Source: Datisca glomerata
Lineage: Eukaryota; Streptophyta; Magnoliopsida; Cucurbitales; Datiscaceae
Reading direction: 5' to 3'
Length of the DNA stretch: 64,000 bases
NCBI GenBank assembly: GCA_003255025.1
Contig: QANY01002976.1
Span: 2,836,615 to 2,900,614 of the forward strand
A model generated the notes under the pieces. It did not search any database, had not been told where the DNA came from, and saw only the letters and a list, made by a program, of their open reading frames with translations. The translations under genes and the position numbers were made by a program. Shown here in pieces: positions 33,654 to 43,870 of this stretch. Numbering within the stretch: position 1 is the stretch's first letter; each line of letters begins with the position of its first letter.

Positions 33654-34650
33654 TGTTGTCTTAAGATTGATTAAAATTAAAGTACATCACTTAGGCCTAT
33701 CTTCTTAAGAAGTTCAACATTGGTATTGATATAGCTAGAAACCTTCTTTAAGGGGATGAAAACAAAGTTATCTCGCGACTCTCACTGTACCTCACAGTGT
33801 TATATCAATAATAGAGATCATATGTTACATTAACATGTCAACTTTCTCCCACTCACTATTTTAAGATAATGTGTTTTTATTTTAACTAATTAATTAATTC
33901 TAAATTAATTACTAATTAAAATGATCTTATGAATGTAAAATTAACAGTTAATTCAATCTAATTGGTTTAAGTTCATTTAACATTCTAAAGAGTCTAAGTC
34001 AAAATTAAGTAAACTTAAAATAACTAATTAATTATATTAATCAAACTTTAATAACACTCGTTTAATAAATGGTGTGATTATCAAGTTTTAACTAATTAAA
34101 ATCTAGCAGTTTACATGCAATTGATTTCACAAAACAATTCATATAAACATATTAGGAAAGTCTTAATCAATCATGTTTATATTCATGATATGCATGACTA
34201 AATAAAAGTGTGCGGGGTTTTATGTATAACATGTGAACGACTAATGCATAATCATGTTATCAATCAAATCAATAAATATTTATTTAACAATTAAATAAAT
34301 AATTGATGAACCTAGTGATTATTAAGTATTTCTAAACTACAACTTTTGAAAAATAGAAATAGTTACGAAGAGTACTTCTAGAATACATATTCCACCATAG
34401 GTCCATCTTCATAATCTTTAAGTTTTGAATAAAACTCTTTTAATTAGTATAATCTATTTTTTAATTAAATAATCTCATTAATTATCTTTTTAAAATTAAT
34501 TGAATTTGATAGTCACAAAATAATTTGATATGACTCATCAAACTTGGGTCAAACTCAATCAATTAATTAATTTTAATTTTTAAAAAAATTAAAATCAATA
34601 ATTATCCTTTTAAAAATCAAATTTCTAAATTTGAATTTCAAAATTCAAAA
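33654..34650. other. AT-rich DNA right of CACTA 2 (possible older nested insertion)
   Basis: This is gene-free, about 75% A+T DNA that has the look of a plant LTR (long T/A runs, a CCACCATAGGTCC motif) but no defined ends. Its stretch 34528-34613 is repeated exactly at 37554-37639. Confidence 0.35.
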
Positions 34651-35210
34651 TTTAAATTTCAAAGATAAGTGTAGGATTTGAGTTTTCACGACACATCGCA
34701 GGGATCGAGTAACACGGTATCAAGGTTTCTGCGAAACTTTCTTTGCAGTAACAACAATTGCCTCCAACGATAGAACTCTCCCACCGCCGTGCCATTCCAC
34801 CACCACCAACCAGCACCAGCGTCCTTCACAGTGGCATCACAGACGCTGATTTTTCCGACAACAATGCCGCCGCTGGACTACCGACGATTCCGATGTTGGA
34901 ATTCCTTTGGAAATCATTTTTCTTTCTTCCTCGATCTTATCGTGCGTTGTTCATCTTCTCACAATCGGAATTTTACAACATGATATTCAAAATAAAATTA
35001 CAAAAATTCTTATACTCAAAATGACTTACACAAGATCTGAGAAAAAAATAAAGAACAAAACTTAAACCCAAAAGTCACCATACAATTAACGATACATCAT
35101 TAATCATACATTCAAAAATTAACCATCCATTCATTCATAGATATCAAAATATATATATCATGAATGATGTAAGAACACCCACACAGTATTTAATATACAA
35201 ATATATAAAT
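34651..35210 (-). other. Copia untranslated leader
   Basis: The sequence lies directly downstream (minus sense) of the primer-binding site and the 5' LTR, so it is best explained as the leader before gag. It contains a moderately GC-rich block (34740-34900) with a plus-strand frame of 88 codons (34758-35024) that I regard as chance. The gag start is displaced to about 29830 by later insertions. Confidence 0.5.
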
Positions 35211-35213
35211 ATC

Positions 35214-35225
35214 GCTCTGATACTA
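35214..35225 (-). promoter_or_regulatory. Copia primer-binding site (tRNA-Met)
   Basis: On the minus strand TAGTATCAGAGC lies two bases after the 5' LTR end. It matches 11 of 12 bases of the standard initiator-tRNA-Met complement TGGTATCAGAGC. Confidence 0.8.
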
Positions 35226-35227
35226 AT

Positions 35228-36930
35228 TGTTGGAATCTACGGTGATGCGTGGCGGAAGATGTGGTGGTGTTTTAAAAAAATTATAAAATGATAAACGACC
35301 GCATATCCTAAAAATGTTCGCATTATCGCAGATCCCAAATATAACTTTTTAATTGAAAAACACTTTTTTGGATCAGATCCATTATATATTTACATATTAA
35401 ATCAAAGTCATAAATGGATATAAAATATATCTCTTATAGTCCAATCAAGCGTCTATGCAATACAACTTTTATCATTAACTCCATTAAGGTACTCTTGATT
35501 AATTCGAGATTTTCCAATCTAACTTTTATCAATGATAAAATAAATATGAACATATTAAAATAAATAGTTCAATACAATGACATCAGAGAAGATTAAAGTG
35601 ATCTAGATTACAATATATGAGAGGTGGTTACTATAAAAAATACTTTTGGGTATTGTTCTAGACAATACAACGATCTTGTTATCCTCACACTAGGATGTGT
35701 GTGAGCACGTAGAATATATCAAGAACACTTTATGCCTTTAGATATACTCAACACATGAAATCTAGAGATTTTCGAAAAGGATAAATTTGTGAGACAACTC
35801 TGATCGAAAAACAACTAAAAGTTCTTTACAGAGTTTTCTTTTATTAACTCTTAATCTTAGAGAGAGTTTCACTCCTGATTGCCACTGTATTGTTAACACA
35901 ATGAAACCAATTGAATAATATCAATATATTATCTAGATAATGACATATAAGATTTTTTAGAGATTTACATAAAATAATAAATTAATTACAAATGTGCAAT
36001 TGAAGTGGGACACACTGTAATCGTACAACACTACAGTGTGTCATGAGGAGTCATGGTGCCTCACGGCACTACAGTTTGCCACATGTCCAGTGTAGTGTCA
36101 GGTGTCCATTGTAGTGCCATGTGTCTATTGTAGTGACACGTGGCACTATAGTCCATATCAATCTTTAATTCAAAATAAGTAATTGACATGTCATAGTCCA
36201 ATAACTCACGTGATAATTTTTTAAATTTATTATTTATTTTAATCAGATAAATATTTAGATATTAGTTAATTCAAAAATTAACTTTTCTGATCATTCATAT
36301 CAACTAGCTTATCATGTTAGTTCAAACAACAGATTTAATTGATTTAGAATTTGAATTATTATCTCATAATAACTAAACATTATCTAATTTCATAAATTAG
36401 ATATTTTGTTTCACTTATCGATTAACAAAAAATTAATTGATATTATTATTTAATGATAATTTATGAAAATTATATTAAATAATTCAATTAAATAATTCTT
36501 AATTATTTAATCATACATAATTATATACTTGCCCAAGAAATATAATTCATTTCGCAAGTCAGTCATTTTCTCATGTCTTGAAATATACACGCCCTAGACT
36601 GTGTAGTACAGAGGTTATTTGGAGACTGTGAACCCATAATCTTAAGTTTCAATAAATCAGATTATTAATTAAACTTTTTAATTAAATAATTTATTAATTT
36701 CATTATCATTCCATATAAATATGGAATTACACTCTTAGTAATTACAGAATATATTTACAGAATACTTTTGTGTAGTCTATTATACTTATACAATATCATA
36801 GTCACATTAATGAATATAAAATTTTTAGATAGTTATATAAATTAATTAATAATAATTTAAAAAAAACAATCATAAAAATAATATAATTCTATTAATTTCA
36901 TATTAAAAATGTGAAAACACAATCTTAAAC
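35228..36930 (-). repeat. Ty1-copia 5' LTR (rearranged)
   Basis: This ends (minus strand) in GTAGATTCCAACA next to the PBS and aligns with 24065-26162. Relative to that LTR it lacks about 555 bp (equivalent of roughly 25463-26018) and has about 190 bp extra near 35460-35640. The outer end is eroded: the last twenty or so bases with the TGTTGGGCAT terminus cannot be found after about 36930. The extensive divergence between the two LTRs indicates an old insertion, or two related elements. Confidence 0.65.
36013..36154. repeat. CACTACAGTG palindrome cluster in 5' LTR
   Basis: Diverged counterpart of 24681-24834, with units CACTACAGTG, TGTAGTGTCAGGTG and GTAGTGACACGTGGCAC. Confidence 0.6.
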
Positions 36931-37553
36931 ACACATCCAAAATAGAGCAATGATCGAGACTACACTACGAAGCAATAGACGGACCTCTCGGATTCGCCCT
37001 CGGCTAAGGTTAGATCTTGGGAGGATTTAACTTCAAATGGTTCAACTCAGGAAAGCATCGGTACAAATTCACCATATTCAGAAATTGGAAAAGCTAAAAA
37101 ATAGATACCATGAACCACCAAAGTAGAATCTCGGACCTCAAATCCTCGCAAGGTACAAGAGGTAGAAGATGGAGAGCAGTGTCATCGACAGAATGGAAGG
37201 CCGCGACGCTCTAAGGAGGAATAGACCACTATCCCTGAATGGATTTGTATTGTTCCTCTTGGAAGAGGAACCAACGACCCGTTTTACGACTACACAGAAT
37301 AGAGCAATTGCCGTAAAGCTCCTCTTTCCACCATTTTTTCCAGCTGGGTCGAGAGATGAAAGACTGAGAAAGATACGCCAGAATCTCCAAGTCCCACCAT
37401 CAGAGAAGCTAATATCGGGACCAGCCAAAACAACCCAACCTCCACTACCTAAACCACATAGAAGCCCGAAAGCCTAGCCCTGAGCTTACCAAAGCTAGGG
37501 CTAGGAAAAGGGGATCTCTAGATAGAGGTGAGACATTCTCTCTAGAAAACTGA
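36931..37553. other. Unassigned segment with overlapping frames on both strands
   Basis: A more GC-rich block. The plus strand has a 102-codon frame (37169-37477) and the minus strand a 96-codon frame (37138-37428), and neither matches a family I know. Read on the minus strand, the sequence has the look of a retroelement 5' region (a TCTCTAGAGAGAGAATG-like run near 37535). Left unassigned. Confidence 0.25.
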
Positions 37554-37639
37554 ATATGACTCATCAAACTTGGGTCAAACTCAATCAATTAATTAATTTT
37601 AATTTTTAAAAAAATTAAAATCAATAATTATCCTTTTAA
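37554..37639. repeat. Exact 86-bp copy of 34528-34613, ending at an N
   Basis: All 86 bases match the earlier segment in the same orientation, and the match stops exactly where the single N (37640) begins. Either a dispersed repeat or an assembly join. Confidence 0.8.
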
Positions 37640-37640
37640 N

Positions 37641-38280
37641 TCTTGGGAAATCTACATTACGTACTTGATCGGGTCCACCCCCTAGGTGTACAGCGTCACG
37701 AGTAAAAAAATCAACTTATCTTGAATTTAATCACCCACCTCAGACGTGATCATGAAGTTGCATAATGATTCCCGAAGCAGCCAACTTTCCAACATTGATT
37801 GATTTGGGTACTTCAAGCATCATTCTTACATATCATAGCGTTTTGTCTTTATGTTAGAGAATGTGTGACCTGCTTTCGACAAGGACATTGACCTTGTTGA
37901 CATGTGGAAGGAGATGAAGCTTATCAAAAGCATTTTAGAGACTTCAACAAGACATGCCCTCGATTGTCTAGAGTGCTCCCCCTTCACTCCTCGACGTCCT
38001 CTCCGATGTTCTCAGACGTTGTTTCGGTCACGAGCTAGGACTAACCATTCATGCATCTCACTCACGCGACACATTTGCATCAATTCATCACATGGATCCT
38101 TTTCATAAGTCTGTGTGTCTTAGTGAATGCCTCCTTTATCATTATATCCTCATCTGCTTCAGTACCAGGGGGATCAGGCTGTACACCTGACCTCGCACAC
38201 CATCATAAGTGGTTCACCCTCTTTCCTTTTGGCAAAGTCACCCGGGTTACCAACTCGGCCCCGATGTAAGTGGTTCCAAG
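37641..38280. other. No gene recognised
   Basis: Mixed-composition DNA directly right of the N. Short frames only. It may be the unique part of a retroelement whose repeats follow. Confidence 0.3.
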
Positions 38281-38286
38281 CAGTTC

Positions 38287-38885
38287 CTGCACTCCCACTC
38301 CTCCAAGCCAGTGCACTCCCGCTCCCCCAAGAAGGCGTGCACTCCCGCCCCCAAGCAAAGTGGTCGCTACACTCCCGCTACCCCAAGCGGGCGCTGCACT
38401 CCCTCTCCCACAAGCAGGGGTGCGCTCCTGCTTCCCCAAGTAGGCGCTTAACAACCGCTCCCCCAAGAAGGCGCTGCACCCCGCTCCCCCAAGCAGGCGC
38501 TTCACTCCCACTCCCCCAAGCCGCCACTGCAACCCAGCTCATGCATGCCTCCATTAAGGGTGCTCAGCGCATCACGACCATGCCCAACACGAACAACTCC
38601 CCCAAGCAAAGCGGCGCTGCACTCATGTTCCCTCAACCGGTCACTGCACTCCCGCTCCCTCAAGTTGGGCTTCACTCCCGCTCCCCCAAGAAGGCGCTTT
38701 ACTCCCGCTCCCCCAAGAAAGTGCTACACTCTCACTCCCCCGAGCAGGCGCTGCACTCCCGCTCCCCCAAGTCGTTGCTGCAATCCCACTCCCCAGCCGC
38801 AACTGCACTCCACTCCCCCCCCCCTAGGCCACCATTAAGGGTGCTTAGCACGTCACGACCGCACCCATCACGAACAACTCTCGCG
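38287..38885. repeat. C-rich minisatellite with higher-order duplication
   Basis: Units of 24-27 bp built on CACTCCCGCTCCCCCAAG plus AAGGCGCTG are repeated about nine times at 38287-38530 and about eight times at 38630-38820. Each array is followed by a related unique block starting CCATTAAGGGTGCT (38551 and 38832, offset 281 bp). This produces a 293-codon open frame (38127-39008) with a nine-residue repeat LHSRSPKKA. I read it as a repeat artefact, because unit lengths vary and the frame shifts between arrays. Confidence 0.75.
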
Positions 38886-39270
38886 CACCATCAACTCCCA
38901 CTCAAGACCATGTCGCACATCACTCCCTCCATCCAAGCTGCCCACCTAAAACATCTTGCTTGGAACTTTGAATTTTTTTACCAAAAAAGTCAAAATATGC
39001 AACCCTAGTTCTTCAACCTTCAAGCTTGCCCAAGTTTTTTTTTTTTTTTTAAATTTGGAGGGATAAGGAATTGATAATTTTGCCTTAATGACAAATGAAG
39101 GGGACAAGGGTAGGTGGAGCTTGTTGATGTAAGGGTGTCACATGGGTGAGGTGCAAGAGTGGTCTAGTCTTAGCTCGTTATCAGAACAACGCCTGAGAAC
39201 ATCGGTGATGACGTAGGAAGGTGAATGGGGAGCACTGTAGACACTCAAGGGTGGTGACAAATATTGTCTC
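38886..39270. other. No gene recognised; poly(T) run
   Basis: A T-run at 39033-39051 is the only landmark. It could be the reverse-strand poly(A) tail of a retroposed copy. Confidence 0.3.
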
Positions 39271-39610
39271 TCTCTAGAAGTGAGAGTTTCTCACTCTAAA
39301 AATGGGAGCTTCTCTCTCTAATGTGGGAGCATCTCTTTCTGAAATGGGTGCTTCTCTCTCTAAATTTCCAATCCCCTCAAATGAAGGAGGAGTCCTCCTT
39401 TTATAGGTGAACAAAAGGAGGGGGGACCGTTGTAACTAATCCCTTGATTTGTTTGAAGCCCGCCAATCAAATCGCGCCACCTAAACTAACTGATCATGCT
39501 TAGGTGAGTAAGAGAAGGATTACACATGAGCCAATTCGATGGCGCCACGTGAGTCTTTGTGTAATGATCATGATCTAGGGAGAACACGCCTAGCCAGTGA
39601 GGCGCGACGA
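39270..39610 (-). repeat. LTR-like promoter segment B
   Basis: The minus-strand TATAAAAGGAGGAC (around 39391-39404) is preceded in that sense by TAACTAATCCCTTGATTTG (plus reading, about 39435-39453) and a GCGCCACGTGAGTC block (about 39542-39555). This is the same block order as 21365-22035. Three diverged copies of a 27-bp GGGAGCTTCTCTCTCTAA unit (39287-39365) lie downstream of the TATA. Confidence 0.4.
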
Positions 39611-39749
39611 TAACAATACACAATAATTCTGTAAAATCTGCTAATTTATAACTACAAAATAATTCTACAACATCAATTTATCATCACTGTACACGATAAC
39701 TTATAAAAACCTCTTTTATTTATAGTTGTACAGAATAATATACAAAATC

Positions 39750-39859
39750 ACAATAATATACAAAATCTGTTTATCATCCTTGTACACAATAATATACAAA
39801 ATCTGTTTATCATCCTTGTAAACAATAATTTACAAAAATCCATTTATCTTCACTATAAA
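39750..39859. repeat. 36-bp tandem repeat, three copies
   Basis: The unit ACAATAATATACAAAATCTG plus TTTATCATCCTTGTAC occurs at 39750, 39786 and, more diverged, 39822. A fourth partial copy lies just upstream (39728-39749). Confidence 0.7.
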
Positions 39860-39930
39860 CAATAATCATACACAAAAGATGGCATAATAATGTCTACTTG
39901 GAGGGATGCTCGGCCAAGACAGGCCTATTT

Positions 39931-40185
39931 ATTGTGTCTTATTTTTTTATGATCTTGTTCAAACACTCACCCATTTTCCATTTCTATGAGCTAGAGGTTA
40001 TTGAAGAAGACAATAAAAATGAGGCAATAAAATTTGAAGCGTACAAAGATATCCCTCTTGAATCTGCTTCGAAATTTATTACACTGCCGTTATTATCTTT
40101 TTCAATAACCTCTAGCTCACTGAATTTCTCAAAAATAGAAAATTGGCGAGTGTTTAAACAAGAACATCAAAAACTAAGACATAAT
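39931..40185. repeat. Long imperfect foldback (86-96 bp arms)
   Basis: The arms 39931-40016 and 40090-40185 are reverse complements at roughly 85% identity, sharing ATAACCTCTAGCTCA and GAGTGTTTAAACAAGA-type blocks. The loop is about 73 bp and one 10-base insertion lies in the right arm. The size suits a small foldback transposon or a young inverted-duplication hairpin. It lies immediately after the last open piece of the Ulp1-like gene. Confidence 0.6.
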
Positions 40186-40204
40186 AATGTTAATACAATA
40201 TTAT

Positions 40205-40404
40205 CTATCCCTTCATTTTTCTCCTCTTCTCAAGCCTTTGCTTTAAAGTAGGACTCGTCTTCAGTGGTAGTCGGGTCTCCAAGACAGATGAGTTCCTATT
40301 ATAAAATCGATCAACACTATCATGTAACGTGTCATACGAGATGTTCCAAGGATGGTTGACGATCTTCAACAAAATATTATCGAAGATTGCGTGATTTATA
40401 CTCC
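40205..40404 (-). pseudogene. Exon-like open piece downstream of the Ulp1-like gene
   Basis: Minus strand: after a TTTTTACAG acceptor, about 65 codons stay open (INHAIFDNILLKIVNHPWNI, DSVDRFYNRNSSVLETRLPL, ending KKRRKMKG-like with a TAG at 40207). The clean frame, acceptor and basic end suggest a real terminal exon. It could be the last exon of the peptidase gene at 40980-43870. I do not recognise the sequence. Confidence 0.4.
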
Positions 40405-40429
40405 TGTAAAAATATTCCTAATATTCAAC

Positions 40430-40900
40430 AAACTATCATACATCTAAACAGATTCAACAACGATAGCCATAAAAGAGCAAATCCAGAACAATCAGAAAGT
40501 TCTCAATTACATAATTAAAAGAACTCTAACTCAAACTAAAACAAAACAGAAAATAGAGTTGTAAGGTTCGAACATTCACCAAACTATCATATACCTCAAC
40601 AAATTCAATAATAAAAAACACAAATGAGCAAACCCACAACAATAAGAAAAATCTCAATTAAATAACTAAAAGTATCAAACTAAAACAAAAGAGAAAACGG
40701 GATGCTCTAAGGCTTGAATATTACCCAAAACAATCATACACTTCAACAAATTCAATACTGACAGCCACAAACGAGCAAGTCCATAACAATCAGAAAAATT
40801 GCAATTACATAACTAAAGGAACCCTAACAAATAAAAATTAAATGATAATGACAAATGAGAAAATTCAAAACAATCAGAAATTTCCCAATTATAGACTAAA
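40430..40900. repeat. Tandem repeat of about 150 bp, three copies plus a partial
   Basis: Copies begin near 40431 (AAACTATCATA), 40581 and 40729 and share AACAATCAGAAA, AATTACATAACTAAA and CAAACTAAAACAAAA blocks. A shorter fourth copy follows from about 40850. They lie within a likely intron of the minus-strand gene. Confidence 0.65.
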
Positions 40901-40979
40901 AGAACCCGAAAGTATAACAAACAAAAAACAAAGCTCTCAAGTTTAACAAAATGTAAACGATATCTGACAATTTACCTGG

Positions 40980-43870
40980 GAATGATAGTCGCGAATAATT
41001 TTTGCCCTGATGTCATCTATATATATCAAGACCCACACACCATAATCATTCATGCAAACGTAATAAAGGGTGAAGAAAGCCAATCAAATTCACGATCAGT
41101 GAACTTACCCATTTGATTGGGTGACGACTTGAGGCGGCCTTAAAAATTTTGAATGAAGAGAAGATTGTTGGCGAGGGCAACAAATCTATGAGCTTAGGCT
41201 CAAATATCAAGTTCATACCTTCTAACTATAATTTCATTAAGAAAATATAAAAATGTAATCAATGTCAAAATCACACATGCTATAAGACAAATTACAAGTC
41301 ATGATAAGGGGTTAGAACATACAATCCTTTTTACCTTTTCGGTTTATCCCGCATTAAGTCAGCCATCTGGCAAGGTGTCCCATACAGTGACTTCCTCGTC
41401 TATGATGGAGATCTTGGTCATAAACCGATGATCTCAATCATCGTGCACTGGAATACATATCTAGATTACAATACATTTACACAATCAAACTAAGTCAACA
41501 TTTAATATCTTAACTACATTAAATTTGTTTACCGTCATTTCTAGCTCAAGCGTTGGCGTCTAACTATCTGCGATCTTGTGTTTACTTACAAAATTAGGAA
41601 GCTCTACTAGTTTTGAAACACATTGAATCTGTAGTGGCACAACAAAAATATAATAGACAATGTACATACAAACCTAAAATAAGGATGATACTGAGTAGTA
41701 GATACTCACAATAAATAACGTGGGAAGAAACCAGAATCGATTACCCATCGACGCACAAGGAGCCTCCAAGGTTAAAATACTGACAAGCAAGTTTATAAGG
41801 TCCGAGCCAAGCCAATTTTCTAGACCGAGAATCTTTAGGTCTCTCCATTTAGAATGGAGGCCAGAATGTCTAATGAGAATCTCATTGCAAAAGAAAAATA
41901 AAGACAAACTTGAAATCAAAATTTGGCTGTGATGGTGTGTCAAATTTTGTTAGATTAGTGTGACTACTACCTATCCTCTAATCTTTTCTAAAAAAATATA
42001 CTCCACTAAACGCTCATCTTTCACTTCTACTAGGTCCTGCAACATATACGGACCCACTTTAAATACCTTTTTGTTGCATTTAGTGGTTGGTTTACCCTTC
42101 AAATAGAGTGAACTGAGTAGAAGACCATCTCTCCTATCTCGAGTACTACGCAATAGCATCGAGAATTGACTTTCGATAGACTCAGACAATACTTGTTTGC
42201 CCTACCAAAACACAGCCCCAAGTAAGGTGTTAGATTAGTAATTAGATTATACATGTTATATGTATAGAAAATATGAAATACGAATAAATAGAATAATACC
42301 TTTCGACGTCTTTTAGTTGTTCCAGTCATAGATAGTTTCTTAACCAATAGCAAGTCAAAAAATAGATTGTCTGAAGCATCCAACTGGATGCACTTTTCAT
42401 CATTATCACCTTTATATAAAGGTAATGAAGAGATCGGTAGCTCTTCTTCACGCAAAAGACTAATATCATCATCAAAACCTCATTGGTCTTTACCTTGAGT
42501 AGGGGTGATGCGTGGCTCATCGTCTTGGGCTCGAGACTTATCAGTGTCCCGTTCCAAAAGACTCGCCAATATTGTGCACATATTCTCTTGGACAGCCATC
42601 ATCTTTCTCTGCACCTCTATTAATTGTGAAATATTTGCCTTCATAGAGCTGGACTCCGCCTGAAGAACCACCCTCATGGACCTGGACTCTGCCTAAAGAA
42701 CGAACACTTATGCAATTAAAGAACCTAGCTCGACGACTTGCTCTTCAGGTAGATCTGCACACACGTCCTCACAAACGTGCTTAAGCTCCCGTCCTCCCGA
42801 ACCTCGATGTCGCCCAGAATGGCTTGCGCGATTGTATCGATCTACATAAGATAAATATATGTGTGATAAATAATCAATGGTAATATAACCAACCAAATTT
42901 GGAATATTCTAAAACGCTTACTGCACAGCTTTTAGGCCAAGCTTCTCCTCCCCTTGATTTTATAGCATAAATCATTTTTGCAATGGCCCTATCGTTCCAC
43001 CTTAGCGGCGAAGGCTTATTCAAGTCAACATAGTTGGCAGCACATGCCAACTTCTCCAGATAAAATAGTTGCATGGAAATGAACTTATAAGCAAATATAC
43101 ATATGTTATAATATGAAAGTAATACCAATGTATACTAAATATATTACTTGTATAAATAACAAGCATCTGACAATGCTATGGTGGTGGTTGTTTTGATACC
43201 TCGTGACACCATCCACAAAATCATTAAAACAAGCATAAGCTCAATTCTTCTATTGGATGGCCGTGGGTGACTTCACAACGTGCAACCATGAATGATTGAT
43301 GATTGGTTTTGATCAAGGCGATAACAAAACTCTGACAGTGTACAGCACAAAGGCTTACCTCCAACAGTCACCGTCAGACTCCTTAATCAAGAATTTTGAC
43401 AAGGCATTAACCGAAATATCACCTTTGGTGTTCACACACTTCGTCTTTAGATATTTTATCTTATTCACATCACCATCAAATTTGATCTCCTGCCCACCGT
43501 CAAAGATGCTCAGTATAGAAGTCACATCATTTATGGTGACTTTGAATGTCGACCCATGGACATTCAACATGCATGTTGCTGGATTGAAGTAACCTAATAG
43601 TTGATGCAAGAAGTTCCTCTTCAGCTTTCATTTAATATCCAACAAGCTTTTGAATCCCATATCCGCGGCCGCTCTCCTTTTCCCCTCATCAAAATTTTTG
43701 ACAAGATCTACAAATTTCTCGGGTGTACAGCATGTGAGCAACTTCCGTTTAAAGGCAAGCCTTCTCAGATGACTAGGACTGAATTGTTCCGCTCCACGTT
43801 TGATGGCATGGATTTCATTTTCCTTTAAATAATTGCGTTTCGCTTCCTTTGTCATACTTTTTCACTTTAA
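40980..43870 (-). pseudogene. Transposon-type gene with C48/Ulp1-like peptidase region
   Basis: A decayed multi-exon minus-strand gene. The first piece (43855-43628) has CCTPEKFVDLVKNFDEGKRR and AAADMGFKSLLDIK. The second (43609-43355) has LGYFNPATCMLNVHGSTFKV and ISILSIFDGGQEI. Next come FISMQLFYLEKLACAANYVD (about 43068) and a hydrophilic middle part (42677-42099). Then ILIRHSGLHSKWRDLKILGL with NRFWFLPTLF (41900-41700) matches the start of plant Ulp1-type C48 peptidase regions. VHDD-stop-DHRFMTKIS (about 41440) holds the likely catalytic His, and VCGS (about 41020) stands where DCG should carry the Cys. SUMO-protease-like genes of this build are carried by Mutator-like elements. Several stops break it. 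Confidence 0.55.
43355..43609 (-). pseudogene. N-terminal domain exon of the Ulp1-like gene
   Basis: This 84-codon open exon contains the LGYFNPATCMLNVHGSTFKV block. Its family equivalent runs VDNFDPSTSSIELHGEEFEI, followed by a GLxDGGxxI stretch (here SIFDGGQEI). This fold precedes Ulp1-like peptidases in many plant transposon-derived genes. It is preceded by the exon at 43628-43855, and a short gap with a stop separates the two. Confidence 0.55.

Noticed and set aside
38127..39008. 293-codon frame as a repeat protein gene
   Set aside because: It exists only because minisatellite units are mostly multiples of three. The repeats shift frame between arrays and the flanks have no promoter or homologous domain.
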